64,000 nt of DNA from UBA4408 sp002389785 (GCA_035438985.1 DAORJK010000001.1:248001-312000); one strand, 5' to 3'; positions 9,201 to 18,232 are shown, counted from the stretch's first letter. Program-made: numbers and translations. The notes: generated by a model not told the origin, from the letters alone.

Positions 9201-10140
9201 TTACCCAACCGTTTTTGATAAGTCTAAAATAGTTACCACTCAAGGAAATGACAGTGACAGTCCTAAAAAGAATTTTCGTTTACAAAAAAGCGTGGTGTAT
9301 AAGGGGAAGGTAAGTGTAGTAAACGGTGATTTCAGTTTTACTTTTGTGGTACCTAAAGACATTGCTCTAAATTTTGGCAAAGGTCGATTAAGTTATTATG
9401 CTGACAATGGCGAAACTGATGCCAGTGGCAATAATGAAGATTTTATAATTGGAGGGGTGTCGTCCATTATTAATGCTGATAACGAAGGTCCACAAGTTCA
9501 ATTATACCTCAATAACGATAAATTTATCAGTGGTGGAATTACGAATGAAAATCCGGTTTTGTATGCAAAGGTTCAGGACGATAATGGAATAAATACCGTA
9601 GGAAATGGAATAGGACATGATATTGTTAGTATGTTGGATTTAAGCAGCGATAATACTTATGTTTTGAATGATTATTATCAAGCAGAATTGGATAGTTATC
9701 AAAAGGGAACCATTCGATATCAGCTTTCAGATTTATCAGAAGGTAAGCATGAATTAAGTTTGAAAGTGTGGGATACCTACAATAATTCATCCGTTGCACG
9801 AACAGAGTTTGTTGTAGCCAAATCGGCACGTTTAGCCTTGCAACGAATATTTAATTATCCTAATCCGTTCACAACCAGCACCAATTTTTACTTTCAACAC
9901 AATCAAGCAGATAATGGAATGAATGTTCAGATTCAAATTTTTACCATTAGTGGGAAATTGATAAAAACTATTGAACAATTTGTGCGTACGGAAGGGTTTA
10001 CTTCTGAATCGATCCATTGGGATGGTTTAGATGATTTTGGTGATAAAATTGGAAAAGGTGTTTATGTTTACCGATTAAAAGCAATAGATTCAACAGGTGG
10101 TATAGCCGATAAGTATGAAAAATTGGTGATCCTGAACTAA
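6295..10140 (+). CDS. porU: T9SS sortase PorU
   Basis: The protein is 1281 residues, the normal PorU size. A signal peptide is followed by a long N-terminal beta region, then a gingipain-like C25 peptidase domain at about residues 540-930. The catalytic dyad is visible as His790 (NYTGHGGE) and Cys824 (TATCEFSR). Downstream are beta-sandwich segments and a C-terminal sorting-type domain (NYPNPFTTS to KLVILN). PorU removes the C-terminal signal of T9SS cargo at the cell surface and attaches the cargo to anionic lipopolysaccharide, working in a complex with PorV. The next gene is porV, 43 bp downstream. The TAATTTTG at 6270 is a likely promoter. Nothing indicates inactivation. Confidence 0.95.
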   Translation: MKPIFLSTLTLLLFSLATFANYSNNYDLKWGAPKTEQVGNSDKIQILSFEGASYSSDLLPMLTETIDLPSSTSSFTIEISDIKTEALSVEEQKLLPKTSVFGTQLSAMYSLEYERKQPKAVISIIPLQKNENTGRVDKVVHFKLELVQTNGGSQKKLSFSYAANSVLAQGDWFKIGVTNDGIYKLSYSFLKSLGIPVDSINPRHLQLYGNGGKMLSYANAAFRYDDLQENAIELVGESDFKFDSTDYILFYGQGTTRWNYSAADHQFHHELNIYSDTNYYFITYNANNGKRIQLQLSDNNPTTHTITSFDDYAYHEQESVNFIKTGRNWYGENFGIVTNYSFSFNFPNIDLSKNVYLKADVMGQSAPSSTFSITCQNGSLDLIPPAVNTSCYYCDYALPANGSISFQPNSANLTVDVNFSKSPGAISASGWLNYLELNARRNLVMTGNQLMFRDASSYGIGNIGEFIVSNLTTGDKIWDVSDLTNVKQQVINYSGTTGSFKLPTDQLREFIAFTNTGYLTPQGIGKISNQNLHNYSGADMIIITHPLFLNEAQRLADFHKVHDTLSVVVATPQEIYNEFSSGKQDISALKHFTKMFYDRAANPSDLPRFLLLFGDGSYDNKTRNTSTNSNFIPTYQSDNSTDPTKSYVTDDFYGLLDDNEGDGLAQLMDIGVGRLPSKTVSEAQAMVNKIINYETKTPLGVQGSSSSINGDWKNVVCFVADDQDGNTHVSDAETISTFVDTNYRNINIDKIYFDAFKQMSTAGGQRYPDVTAAINQRIDNGALIMNYTGHGGETGWAHERVIDISTINEWGNVKKLPLFVTATCEFSRYDDPARTSAGEDVILNPNGGGIGLLTTTRLVYSNPNFVLNYNFYKNAFKPIAGGMPRLGDIAKVTKNSSVSSASTNHRNFTLLGDPALRLAYPKETVVTSTLNTQSISVNADTVKALSKITITGFIQDVSGAKMSSFNGIIYPTVFDKSKIVTTQGNDSDSPKKNFRLQKSVVYKGKVSVVNGDFSFTFVVPKDIALNFGKGRLSYYADNGETDASGNNEDFIIGGVSSIINADNEGPQVQLYLNNDKFISGGITNENPVLYAKVQDDNGINTVGNGIGHDIVSMLDLSSDNTYVLNDYYQAELDSYQKGTIRYQLSDLSEGKHELSLKVWDTYNNSSVARTEFVVAKSARLALQRIFNYPNPFTTSTNFYFQHNQADNGMNVQIQIFTISGKLIKTIEQFVRTEGFTSESIHWDGLDDFGDKIGKGVYVYRLKAIDSTGGIADKYEKLVILN

Positions 10141-10152
10141 TTCAAAATAATA

Positions 10153-10160
10153 TATATTTG
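10153..10160 (+). promoter_or_regulatory. candidate -7 box (TATATTTG) for porV
   Basis: TATATTTG matches TAnnTTTG and lies 23 bases before the porV ATG (10184), in the 43-bp gap after porU. It suggests porV may have its own promoter as well as read-through from porU. Confidence 0.5.
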
Positions 10161-10183
10161 CACTCTTAATTATTTTTAGAAAA

Positions 10184-11428
10184 ATGGTACAAAATAAGCT
10201 CAGGGGATTAGCGGTAATGGTAGGTGTAACAGTTAGTCAGCTAGCCTTTTCCCAAAGCAGTAAATTAACCACCTCACAACTTTCCGGACAGGTGAATACA
10301 GTAACTACGGCAGTTCCTTTTTTAATGATTGGACCTGATTCGAGAGCCGGCGCAATGGGAGATGCAGGAGTTGCCACCTCACCGGATGCCAATTCAATTC
10401 ATTGGAATCCTGCAAAACTAGCGTTTATCGATAAAAAATTTGGGATGAGTTTATCGTATACTCCTTGGCTAAGAAATTTAGTAAACGATATAAATTTAGC
10501 CTATTTAACCGGTTACTACAAAGTTGGTAAGGATCAAACGCTTGCTGCGTCGTTAAAGTATTTTTCTTTAGGTGATATTACCTTTACCGATATAACGGGA
10601 ACCGAAACCGGAACTTTTAAACCCCATGAATCGGCATTCGACTTAGCCTATGCACGAAAATTATCTGAAAATTTTTCCGGAGGTTTAGCTGTACGCTATA
10701 TATCATCTGATTTAACCAACGGTCAAACAACTACAAGTGGAACTACTAAAGTGGGACGTTCGGTAGCTGCAGATATTTCTGTGTTCTATAACAACGATAA
10801 GATTGAATTAGGAGATAAGAAAAGTGTGGTAAACGTGGGATTAAATATTTCGAACATTGGCGCTAAAATTTCCTATACAGAAACCGCGCAGCGTGATTTT
10901 ATTCCAATAAACATGCGTTTAGGAGCCGGTTTAAAAATTTTGGCAGACGAATACAATACCATAACTTTTACTGTTGAAGCAGGGAAATTATTAACTCCTA
11001 CAGCCCCTTTGTATGCTTACGATAGTACGGGTGCATTTATTTATGATACCGATGGTAATAAAAAAATTGAAAAAGGTAAGGATCCAAATCGCGGTATTGT
11101 TTCGGGAATGTTAGGTTCATTTAATGATGCTCCCGGCGGAGGAAGTGAAGAATTAAAAGAAGTTACACTTGCCGGAGGATTAGAATATTGGTATGACAAT
11201 TTATTGGCCATACGAGCAGGGTATTTTAACGAAGCCGCAACGAAAGGAAACCGAAAGTACTTTACACTCGGAGTTGGTGTTAAATACAGCGCTTTTGGAT
11301 TGGATTTTTCATATTTAATTCCAACCGTACAAAATAATCCATTGCAAAACACCTTGCGTTTTACCTTGTTATTTAACTTCGATAAAAAGGCCGCCAGTAA
11401 AGAAGTTCCTTTAGAAGAATCAAATTAA
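10184..11428 (+). CDS. porV: T9SS outer-membrane shuttle protein PorV
   Basis: The protein is 414 residues. A signal peptide ends near LAFSQ. The typical PorV start follows: AVPFLMIGPDSRAGAMGDAG and NSIHWNPAKLAF, then a FadL-like 14-strand barrel (for example SLSYTPWLRNLVNDINLAYL). PorV takes T9SS cargo from the SprA translocon, binding the cargo C-terminal domain, and hands it to the PorU sortase. The neighbour order gldJ / porU / porV is the same as in F. johnsoniae. A hairpin terminator follows the stop codon. Confidence 0.95.
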   Translation: MVQNKLRGLAVMVGVTVSQLAFSQSSKLTTSQLSGQVNTVTTAVPFLMIGPDSRAGAMGDAGVATSPDANSIHWNPAKLAFIDKKFGMSLSYTPWLRNLVNDINLAYLTGYYKVGKDQTLAASLKYFSLGDITFTDITGTETGTFKPHESAFDLAYARKLSENFSGGLAVRYISSDLTNGQTTTSGTTKVGRSVAADISVFYNNDKIELGDKKSVVNVGLNISNIGAKISYTETAQRDFIPINMRLGAGLKILADEYNTITFTVEAGKLLTPTAPLYAYDSTGAFIYDTDGNKKIEKGKDPNRGIVSGMLGSFNDAPGGGSEELKEVTLAGGLEYWYDNLLAIRAGYFNEAATKGNRKYFTLGVGVKYSAFGLDFSYLIPTVQNNPLQNTLRFTLLFNFDKKAASKEVPLEESN

Positions 11429-11448
11429 GAATAGAGAATAATATTCAC

Positions 11449-11487
11449 AGGTCATTCAGCAGAAACGCGGGATGACCTTTTTATTTT
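11449..11487 (+). terminator. Rho-independent terminator after porV
   Basis: AGGTCAT (11449-11455) pairs with ATGACCT (11472-11478), with a loop of 16 bases and a following T-rich run (TTTTATTTT). It separates porV from ispF. Confidence 0.6.
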
Positions 11488-11503
11488 ACATAAAACATAA
11501 ACA

Positions 11504-11980
11504 GTGAAAATTAGAGTTGGGTTTGGGTTTGACGTACATCAATTAAGAGAGCAACAAGATTTTTGGTTAGGAGGAATCAAAATTGAGCATCACAAAGGAG
11601 CCTTCGGTCATTCGGATGCTGATGTACTGATTCATGTAATTTGTGATGCTTTATTAGGGGCTGCTAACCTTCGAGATATTGGATTTCAATTTCCTGATAC
11701 AGCTTCTGAATTCAAAGGAATCGACAGTAAAATTCTGTTGAAAAAAGTGGTTGATTTAATTCGTGAAAAGGGATATGAAATCGGAAATATTGATTCTACT
11801 ATCTGTTTACAAGTACCCAAAATAAATCCACATATTCCTAAAATGAAATCGGTACTGGCTGCTGTTATGGGAATACCGGAAGAAGCTATTTCAATAAAAG
11901 CAACTACAACTGAAAAACTTGGTTATGTTGGGCGCGAAGAAGGTGTAAGTGCTTACGCAGTAGTGTTGATTGAAAAATAA
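11504..11980 (+). CDS. ispF: 2-C-methyl-D-erythritol 2,4-cyclodiphosphate synthase
   Basis: The protein is 158 residues, the usual IspF length. It converts CDP-methylerythritol 2-phosphate to the cyclic diphosphate, releasing CMP, in the non-mevalonate isoprenoid pathway in the cytoplasm. Metal-binding residues are visible: Asp10 and His12 (GFDVHQL) and His44 (SDADVLIHVICDALLGA). The DIGFQFPDT and TTTEKLGYVGREEG boxes are also intact. The start is GTG at 11504; the next methionine would remove the active site. It lies behind the porV terminator and converges with the DUF2490 gene, with only 3 bp between stop codons. Confidence 0.96.
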   Translation: MKIRVGFGFDVHQLREQQDFWLGGIKIEHHKGAFGHSDADVLIHVICDALLGAANLRDIGFQFPDTASEFKGIDSKILLKKVVDLIREKGYEIGNIDSTICLQVPKINPHIPKMKSVLAAVMGIPEEAISIKATTTEKLGYVGREEGVSAYAVVLIEK

Positions 11981-11983
11981 ATG

Positions 11984-12694
11984 CTAAAAGGAATAAGCAT
12001 ATTCTAGTCCGATAATGTAATTTCTTTCCGGATTATTTACGTTGAATTCGCGTTGGTTCATAAAGTACAGATCAATTGTTTTAGCTTCTGTATGTTGATA
12101 CTGTAAACCAAGATAATAGCGTCCTCTATTAAATTTATTATTTGCTTCAATGTTTCGATCGTTTTTAAATTGATAGCGAAATTCGGCGGCGATGTAAGGC
12201 GAAAAACCATAGCCAATTTCATAGCGTAAGTCAAACTTATTTCTCCAATAACGTTCCGGAATTTTACCGTCATCGCTGGTATAAAAATCTCTCACTTGGC
12301 TTTGTAAACGAGCTCGGTAAGCAACAGTAATTGGATAATATTTTTGCTTTATCTGAAGATCGACATAAATACGATGTCTCCAGCTGATGGTGTTTTCATC
12401 GCGTGATTTTTGTATGAATCGATACACAGCACTCAACTTTACAGACTTGTTTAACTTATAACTAAGGCCTACATTGGTATAAGACAAATTAAACCGTTGT
12501 AAATTTTGAAAAAAACGAATCTCTTCGGAGAGTGAAGCTGAGAAATTTCGTTTTAGTTTTTTTTCAAGACTCAAAGTTGCCCAAGCTCCAAAATCATTTT
12601 GTTGTGCAACTACAAAGTTGTTGAATGCTGCAAATACAAAACAACTGAAGGCTGCTAAAAAAAATCGAAAAGGTTTTAAAAGTGGGAAGCTCAT
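11984..12694 (-). CDS. DUF2490 outer-membrane beta-barrel protein
   Basis: The protein is 236 residues. A signal peptide ends near NNFVVAQQ; the mature part starts NDFGAWATLSLEKKL, the DUF2490 hallmark, followed by about ten amphipathic beta strands and a C-terminal aromatic residue (AYSF), as in outer-membrane barrels. The molecular function of DUF2490 is unknown. Its ATG overlaps the TAA of the DUF4956 gene by one base (TAATG), so the two are very likely translationally coupled. It is the last gene of the CotH-VTC cluster, suggesting an envelope role for the cluster. Confidence 0.85.
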   Translation of the reverse strand: MSFPLLKPFRFFLAAFSCFVFAAFNNFVVAQQNDFGAWATLSLEKKLKRNFSASLSEEIRFFQNLQRFNLSYTNVGLSYKLNKSVKLSAVYRFIQKSRDENTISWRHRIYVDLQIKQKYYPITVAYRARLQSQVRDFYTSDDGKIPERYWRNKFDLRYEIGYGFSPYIAAEFRYQFKNDRNIEANNKFNRGRYYLGLQYQHTEAKTIDLYFMNQREFNVNNPERNYIIGLEYAYSF

Positions 12695-13323
12695 TAAGAT
12701 TTTACATCGTAATAATAAACTGTAAGTTCGGCTGTATCTTTTAAAAAATCGATTGCATTGATGCTTACTTTGTGCACATCGAGACCCGTCCTTAGTTTTA
12801 AATCGGCAATAAGTTCGGCTTCTTTTTGAGGTTGTATTAAATCGATTTTTTCGAAATAAACAATTTGAGATTTTTCGTTTTTAACCAACATGTTCCCATC
12901 AAGAAAAAATGCAAACAGAATTATAATTGTGTTGATTAAACAAGTTTCGAAATAGGTTCCTTTATTAACTGAAGTAATGAGCCCCATGGCAATAACTGTG
13001 AAGAGGTAAGTCATGTCCTTTGCAGAAATATTTTCGGTTCGATAGCGCAGCAATGAAAAAACAGCAAACAAACCGAAAGCGGCACCCATCGATAAATCGA
13101 CCTTATTAAGTAAATAAGTTAGAATAAAAATCACCACATTGAATAGAAAAAAGGTGAAGAAAAAATCCTTCTTTTTATAAATTGGGTAGTAAACAAAACG
13201 AATTAAAACAGTTACCGATATTACATCAATCAGCATTCTTACGAAGAACTTGATTCCGAGTTTATCAAAAAATTCGAATGCCGATTTTACATCCGTATCA
13301 TTCATTACTTGTTGTAGTAGCAT
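12694..13323 (-). CDS. DUF4956 inner-membrane protein
   Basis: The protein is 209 residues. The N-terminal half has three to four membrane segments (VLIRFVYYPIY; FFTFFLFNVVIFILTYLL; MGAAFGLFAVFSLL). Between them and the next segment is the conserved box FSLLRYRTENISAKDMTYLF. The C-terminal 70 residues are soluble and cytoplasmic-like. DUF4956 proteins are commonly encoded beside VTC-domain polyphosphate polymerases, as here, and probably form the membrane part of the synthesis machinery. The gene overlaps the VTC gene by 26 bp if the ATG at 13323 is used, or 8 bp with the ATG at 13305. Confidence 0.88.
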   Translation of the reverse strand: MLLQQVMNDTDVKSAFEFFDKLGIKFFVRMLIDVISVTVLIRFVYYPIYKKKDFFFTFFLFNVVIFILTYLLNKVDLSMGAAFGLFAVFSLLRYRTENISAKDMTYLFTVIAMGLITSVNKGTYFETCLINTIIILFAFFLDGNMLVKNEKSQIVYFEKIDLIQPQKEAELIADLKLRTGLDVHKVSINAIDFLKDTAELTVYYYDVKS

Positions 13324-14068
13324 GTATTATTTTGTTTAGAGTTAAAATTTTAGGTTTAAAATTATTCTTCTTTATATCTGGAAACAGCTGCGTAACACCA
13401 AAGCAATACTTACTCATTGAACTGGAGCGAAAGCGATAGTGTTTCATTAATTTATAAAAAGGAGATTGTATGTTTACCTTGGCTTGTTTAAGTTCTGCAA
13501 TTACAAGAGGTTCAAAATTGATTTCGGTTGAATTTTTTACAAATTGCAATTTAACGTCCAAGGTTAATCTTTCTTCGTGTTCAATATTTACTAATGTAGC
13601 TCTTGAACAATTTACGAATAAAACCGGTTTTAAATCGCCTTCCTTAAACGGGGTCATTGTTTGCAATAATTGCAATGCGTTGCCATTTATATCATTTTCA
13701 ATTTGCGTTTGCTTAATACGCTTTTTAATAGTGCGACCTTTGTTATTCTTAAACTTAATTTCAAAAAAATGCAAGTTAGAATTGACGTATTTTCTGTATC
13801 TGATTTTAAATCTGTTCAGCTTTTGATTGTGATGACGTAAATAAAGTTCAAGTTTGGGTGTATCAAAATACAAGGTTTCATAAGGGCTCCAGCGAGATCC
13901 TTCTACTTCAAGCGCACGGTAATGACCAACTATTTTGTCCAATATTTTTTTTAAATCGCGAATATGAAAAACGAATTTGGTATCGGTACGATCCATCAAT
14001 TTTACGCTATCCATTTCGGTTAAAGAAATAGGTTGAAATGCTTGAATTATTTTGTCTAATTCTTCCAC
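13298..14068 (-). CDS. VTC-domain polyphosphate polymerase-like protein
   Basis: The protein is 256 residues spanning one VTC (CYTH-like tunnel) domain. Visible motifs are DRTDTKFVF near residue 26, TLYFDT, the basic strand FKIRYRKY, FEIKFKNNKGRTIKKR, NCSRATL, ERLTLDVKLQF and VIAELKQAK. The alternating basic and acidic residues are those that line the polyphosphate tunnel and bind metal in VTC4. Known VTC-type enzymes make polyphosphate from ATP; bacterial members are mostly uncharacterised. It starts with GTG directly after the TAA of the previous gene (zero gap) and overlaps the DUF4956 gene, so coupling is tight. A different polymer or a regulatory role cannot be excluded. Confidence 0.85.
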   Translation of the reverse strand: MEELDKIIQAFQPISLTEMDSVKLMDRTDTKFVFHIRDLKKILDKIVGHYRALEVEGSRWSPYETLYFDTPKLELYLRHHNQKLNRFKIRYRKYVNSNLHFFEIKFKNNKGRTIKKRIKQTQIENDINGNALQLLQTMTPFKEGDLKPVLFVNCSRATLVNIEHEERLTLDVKLQFVKNSTEINFEPLVIAELKQAKVNIQSPFYKLMKHYRFRSSSMSKYCFGVTQLFPDIKKNNFKPKILTLNKIIHATTTSNE

Positions 14069-14680
14069 TTAAAATGTATAATCGTATTTTTTACTGCTTT
14101 CGAGTTGGTTGTCGCCATTGTAGGTTTTACGCTCAGATTTCAAACCTTTGCCATCATAAGTGTAAATCATTTTTTTGATCATCTTTCCTGATGCATCCAT
14201 GATTACCTCCGCACTTTTGTCTCCATTTCGATTATAAGTAAATACTGTTTTACGAATTAATTTCCCTTCCCCATCATATACATTCTCCTCGGTTTTATCG
14301 TTGCTTGAATTATACTTGTAAGTAACTTTTCTGTTGTTTGCTTCCTTTGAATTCTTTTCGGCCTTAGTTTCAAATGAAGTTTCTTCGAGCACATTACCGG
14401 CAGCATCGTATTTAAAAGTTTCTTTGTTTTTTATTGAACCATCTTTATTGTACTCAATTTTTTCGAGTGTATTGCCATTTTTATCAAAGGCGGTATAGGT
14501 ATCCTTTCTGGCTTCAGCTTTTTCATCACCCGAATAAACGGTTACCCATTCGGTAGTAGATTTAATGCGCAAATTTTTTACTTTTTTACTACTCTGTGCT
14601 ACTGAAACCTGCACAAAAAAAAGGAGTAAAATTAAACTATATTCAAATCTGTTAAACCTTGAATTAGTTGAGAAGTACAT
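14069..14680 (-). CDS. exported RHS-like repeat protein
   Basis: The protein is 203 residues with a signal peptide (SLILLLFFVQVSVAQ). The mature part carries six or so RHS/YD-like strands with the pattern 'YDxxGNxxEExxY' (AFDKNGNTLEKIEY, YDAAGNVLEETSF, YDGEGKLIRKTVF, YNRNGDKSAEVIM, YDGKGLKSERKTY). Such short repeat proteins form beta-sheet stacks and have no known enzymatic activity. Its stop abuts the GTG start of the VTC gene, which ties it to that unit. The biochemical role is unknown. Confidence 0.7.
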   Translation of the reverse strand: MYFSTNSRFNRFEYSLILLLFFVQVSVAQSSKKVKNLRIKSTTEWVTVYSGDEKAEARKDTYTAFDKNGNTLEKIEYNKDGSIKNKETFKYDAAGNVLEETSFETKAEKNSKEANNRKVTYKYNSSNDKTEENVYDGEGKLIRKTVFTYNRNGDKSAEVIMDASGKMIKKMIYTYDGKGLKSERKTYNGDNQLESSKKYDYTF

Positions 14681-14701
14681 GGATTGAAAGTTAGTAATTA
14701 G

Positions 14702-15139
14702 TTATTTTAAAATTTTTATGTCGTCCACTTCAACAATCTGCTTACGTTCTGTTATTTCAACTGTTTTTACAATTGCAATATTCGGAGCATAGGTATTTAG
14801 TTGACCTGTTGCAACACCGCTGGAATCACGCGAATAGGCATAAATTTTATAGCTTCCTTTTTGTAAGTACTTAAATTCGTAAGTGCCATCATAAGCCGCC
14901 TTTTGATTATCGCCAAAAGTTGCTTCGTTTCCGTAAATAATATATACATCCACATTGGGAGCATAACTCGAATCCTGTTTACTTACAAAATATTTATCCC
15001 AATATTCGGCATACACTTTACCTTTAATTGTAGCTCTGCCACCCGGTCCCGGTTCCTTTTTACAAGAAGTAAAAATCAAAGTAAAAACAAGCACAGGAAG
15101 TACAAATTTTGAATTTATGAACCTGTTAAAATTATTCAT
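14702..15139 (-). CDS. lipoprotein with carboxypeptidase/transthyretin-like domain
   Basis: The protein is 145 residues. The lipobox FTSC (Cys26) is followed by KKEPGPGG and a beta domain (TIKGKVYAEYWDKYF ... DGTYEFKYLQKGSYKIYAYSRD), the pattern of carboxypeptidase-regulatory/SpaA-like folds. It would be an envelope lipoprotein. It lies 21 bp before the RHS-like gene and 79 bp after the SBBP protein, in the same direction. The function is unknown; co-transcription with the VTC genes is inferred from spacing. Confidence 0.7.
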   Translation of the reverse strand: MNNFNRFINSKFVLPVLVFTLIFTSCKKEPGPGGRATIKGKVYAEYWDKYFVSKQDSSYAPNVDVYIIYGNEATFGDNQKAAYDGTYEFKYLQKGSYKIYAYSRDSSGVATGQLNTYAPNIAIVKTVEITERKQIVEVDDIKILK

Positions 15140-15218
15140 GATTAATTTATTTTTTGAAACGTATATACTGATCTGTAAGGTTACATGTATTAGAATATGA
15201 ATTTATTCCTTTACCGAT

Positions 15219-18149
15219 TTACCAAAAAACAATTTTACCCGAGTCAAGTACTTTTGTTTGTTCAATAATTTTGTAAAAATACATTCCCGATTTAATTTGA
15301 CCTCTTGATAGTTTTTGCACATCAACATTGTTTAGCAGCCAACTTTGGATTTCTTCACCAAGAGGATTAACCAAAACCAAGGATACATTTTTTGAGCGAT
15401 TTTTGAAATCCGTTAAATCAACTTGAAATTCGGTTAAAACCGGCATTGGGTAAAGAGTAACTGATTCATTTTTGTTTTGTTTTAATGCATTAATTCCAAC
15501 GTTAAAGTTATCGTATTTCAGCACAAGTATGTCCTTTTGTGTGGTAGCACCGGAATAAGTTTCTCCGCTAATAAACACATTTCCGTTATTTAATGATATA
15601 GCATTGGGTGAATCCTGGGCATTTCCAGTACCATTGTAATTAGCATATTGTACTAAGTTTCCAAGTGAAGAATAATTTAAAGTAACAATATTAGTATTAG
15701 AGCTACCTGCAGTACCATTTTCACTTTCGCCGGTAACCAGAATATTTCCGGCTCCATCAGCCACAATAGCCCTTGCCATATCATTACCATTTCCGCTTCC
15801 ATTATAGGTTTTGGTCCATAGTGTATCACCGTTACCGTTGTAGGCAATTGTAAAATAATCATAATTTACTTGAGCCGTGTTTGGGTCGATGTCGCTGAAG
15901 CCGGTAACATAATAATTTCCGGAATTATCGCCACAAACTGCTTTGGCCTCATCGTTTCCATTGGCAGCACCATTCACAATTTTGCTCCAAAGTAAATTTC
16001 CGGAGGCATCGTATTTTACAATAAAATAGTCGTAATCGGTATTACCAATAGTTGTTCCTTTTCCAACCATTACAATATTTTCGGAATTATCCATATAACA
16101 TTGTGCTGGGTTATTGTCGCCAAAAAATAGGGTATTGCTTTTTATCCATTGTTGAACTCCACTAAAATTATACTTCACCAAGATATAATCAAAGTAATTC
16201 CCATTCCAGGATTTACCGCTTACATAAATTCCACTAGCTCCTATTAGTACTTGTTCTGCTCTGTCTTCACCGTTGGACGAACCATTGTATTTTACTACCC
16301 ATTGTTGTACGCCGCTTCCATTGTATTTAATTAGTAAAAAATCATCGCTCACTACAAAGTTGTTACTGGTTTCGCTATATCCACATACGTAACAATTTCC
16401 ATTATTGTCGAGGGCAATAGAATTCGCCTTGTCGGAACCATTAATTAACGCATTATTGTATTTATTAATCCATACTGAATCACCGTTAGTGTTATATTTG
16501 ATGACGGTTGCATTGTTACTTTGTCCGGTGTTTTTAGTAAATCCTGCAACATACACATTACCTGAAGCGTCAATCACTAAATCATTGGCAACTTCGTTGC
16601 TGATGGTAGAGGTACCATTGTACATTTTTACCCATTGAGTATCACCATTGGTATTTAGTTTAATGGTACACATATTCCGGTCGGTTTCTTCCTTGATTGC
16701 ATAGCCGGCAATGTAAGCGTTGTTGGCTGCATCGGTTACTATTTTATAGGCATTGTCTGAGTTATCGCCTACTCCTAAATAACTTTTATTCCAACTAGTA
16801 TTACCGGTAGCATCATACTTAATGGCAATTGCATCTTTTTGTGTGACCAGGTTTTCGGTACTTCCAACAACAATAAAATTTCCTGAAGCATCACAAAGAA
16901 TTGCTTCAGAGCCAGCTGTAGAATTGCCGGTACCTGCAAAAGTTGCAGTCCATTGCAAGGTTCCTAAACTATTGTAATTAAGAGTAGTAAAACGATAATT
17001 ATCGATAATGGGATTTAAGTCAATGTCGCTTTCTCCGGTTACACATACGTTTCCGGTAGCATCAACGCAAATACCCAACGGCATGTCAGCTTGAGTACCG
17101 CTGCTATTATAAGTTTTAGCCCATTGTTGAACCGAGTTTGAAGCATATTTAATGGTAACAAAATTCCAATTTCGATTTACAGAGGCATCTGCATCTGTTT
17201 CTCCGGTTACGTATATATTTCCGGCTGCATCAACAGCAATGTCAACGCCTCTATCATCATCCACATTGTTGTAAACTTTCACCCAAAGTGGATTATTAGA
17301 AGTTGTAGTAGTGCTGTATTTGAGTGTAATCATGTCATCGTCATTTCCGTTGTCGCTTCTGCCGGTAATATAAACTGCAGAAAATGTTGAGTCAATTGCC
17401 ATTGATAAGGCACGGTCGTCGGCACCACCGTCGTATGATTTAGCCCATATAATAGTACCTGAAGCGTCGTATTTAATTGTTTTAATATTGTCATCTCCTC
17501 CACTATAATAACGACCGGTTATATAACTATTACCTGCAAGATCTGTAAGCACTTTCAAAGCGCGGCTATTTCCGGAAACTCCATCTCTTTTCACCCATTG
17601 TTGCACGCCAGACGAAGAATATTTAATGGTTACATAATAAAAATTATCGATCGATGAGGCATTGTTATCACTTTCTCCGGTAACGAAAACATTCCCTGAT
17701 GTATCAACCGCAATGGAATAACCATTATCGTCATCGTTGGCAGTGTGATTATAAATTTTTGTCCATACGGTATCGCCGTTTGTAGTGAGTTTAATTGTTA
17801 AAATGTCGTTTCCTGTACCATTTCCGTTCGCGAAACCGGTAACATACACATTTGAAAATTTATCAACGGCAATGGCTGTTACTTCATCACCCGATAAATC
17901 AGAACCACTTATGACCTTCGTCCATAAGGTATCTCCAAGTGAATTCAATTTTGCAACTAAGTAGTCGCGGTTATTAGCGGGTTGAACCACATAGCCACCG
18001 AGGTAAAAGTTTCCTACATTATCTTTTGCAACACAGGTATATTTGGCTGAATAATCGCCCGAAGAGGAATAACTTTTGGCCCATTGTTCACTTATTTGAG
18101 CAATCGAATTAATACTTAAAAGCAATAATCCAACTAGTAATTTTTTCAT
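15219..18149 (-). CDS. T9SS-secreted SBBP-repeat beta-propeller protein
   Basis: The protein is 976 residues. A signal peptide ends at SIAQ. About 16 SBBP-type repeats follow, spaced 50-60 residues, each with a Y(V/I)TGxS/F core and an L-W-x-K-x-Y ending (for example VYVTGFANGNG, FVTGESDNN, YVTGETDAD). They would form one or two large beta-propellers on the cell surface. The last 75 residues are a type A T9SS sorting domain (LYPMPVLTEFQVDL to GMYFYKI ... KIVFW). PMPV replaces the usual PNP. No catalytic motif is seen. The gene lies between the CotH kinase gene (83 bp) and the lipoprotein gene (79 bp). Confidence 0.88.
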   Translation of the reverse strand: MKKLLVGLLLLSINSIAQISEQWAKSYSSSGDYSAKYTCVAKDNVGNFYLGGYVVQPANNRDYLVAKLNSLGDTLWTKVISGSDLSGDEVTAIAVDKFSNVYVTGFANGNGTGNDILTIKLTTNGDTVWTKIYNHTANDDDNGYSIAVDTSGNVFVTGESDNNASSIDNFYYVTIKYSSSGVQQWVKRDGVSGNSRALKVLTDLAGNSYITGRYYSGGDDNIKTIKYDASGTIIWAKSYDGGADDRALSMAIDSTFSAVYITGRSDNGNDDDMITLKYSTTTTSNNPLWVKVYNNVDDDRGVDIAVDAAGNIYVTGETDADASVNRNWNFVTIKYASNSVQQWAKTYNSSGTQADMPLGICVDATGNVCVTGESDIDLNPIIDNYRFTTLNYNSLGTLQWTATFAGTGNSTAGSEAILCDASGNFIVVGSTENLVTQKDAIAIKYDATGNTSWNKSYLGVGDNSDNAYKIVTDAANNAYIAGYAIKEETDRNMCTIKLNTNGDTQWVKMYNGTSTISNEVANDLVIDASGNVYVAGFTKNTGQSNNATVIKYNTNGDSVWINKYNNALINGSDKANSIALDNNGNCYVCGYSETSNNFVVSDDFLLIKYNGSGVQQWVVKYNGSSNGEDRAEQVLIGASGIYVSGKSWNGNYFDYILVKYNFSGVQQWIKSNTLFFGDNNPAQCYMDNSENIVMVGKGTTIGNTDYDYFIVKYDASGNLLWSKIVNGAANGNDEAKAVCGDNSGNYYVTGFSDIDPNTAQVNYDYFTIAYNGNGDTLWTKTYNGSGNGNDMARAIVADGAGNILVTGESENGTAGSSNTNIVTLNYSSLGNLVQYANYNGTGNAQDSPNAISLNNGNVFISGETYSGATTQKDILVLKYDNFNVGINALKQNKNESVTLYPMPVLTEFQVDLTDFKNRSKNVSLVLVNPLGEEIQSWLLNNVDVQKLSRGQIKSGMYFYKIIEQTKVLDSGKIVFW

Positions 18150-18232
18150 GTATGGATTGGGAGGTGAAATTTGGTTAAACTTATTTCTTTGCTAAGGGAG
18201 CAAATATAGGTTATAGAATTGTTAATTTACAC

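Noticed and set aside
11449..11487. Copy of the dispersed hairpin repeat after porV
   Set aside because: GGTCATT...GGATGACC shares a few bases with the array arms but lacks the GAGCGGAGTC core; it is a plain terminator.
13470..13826. 118-residue plus-strand open frame
   Set aside because: It lies fully inside the well-supported VTC gene on the other strand and has no recognisable features.
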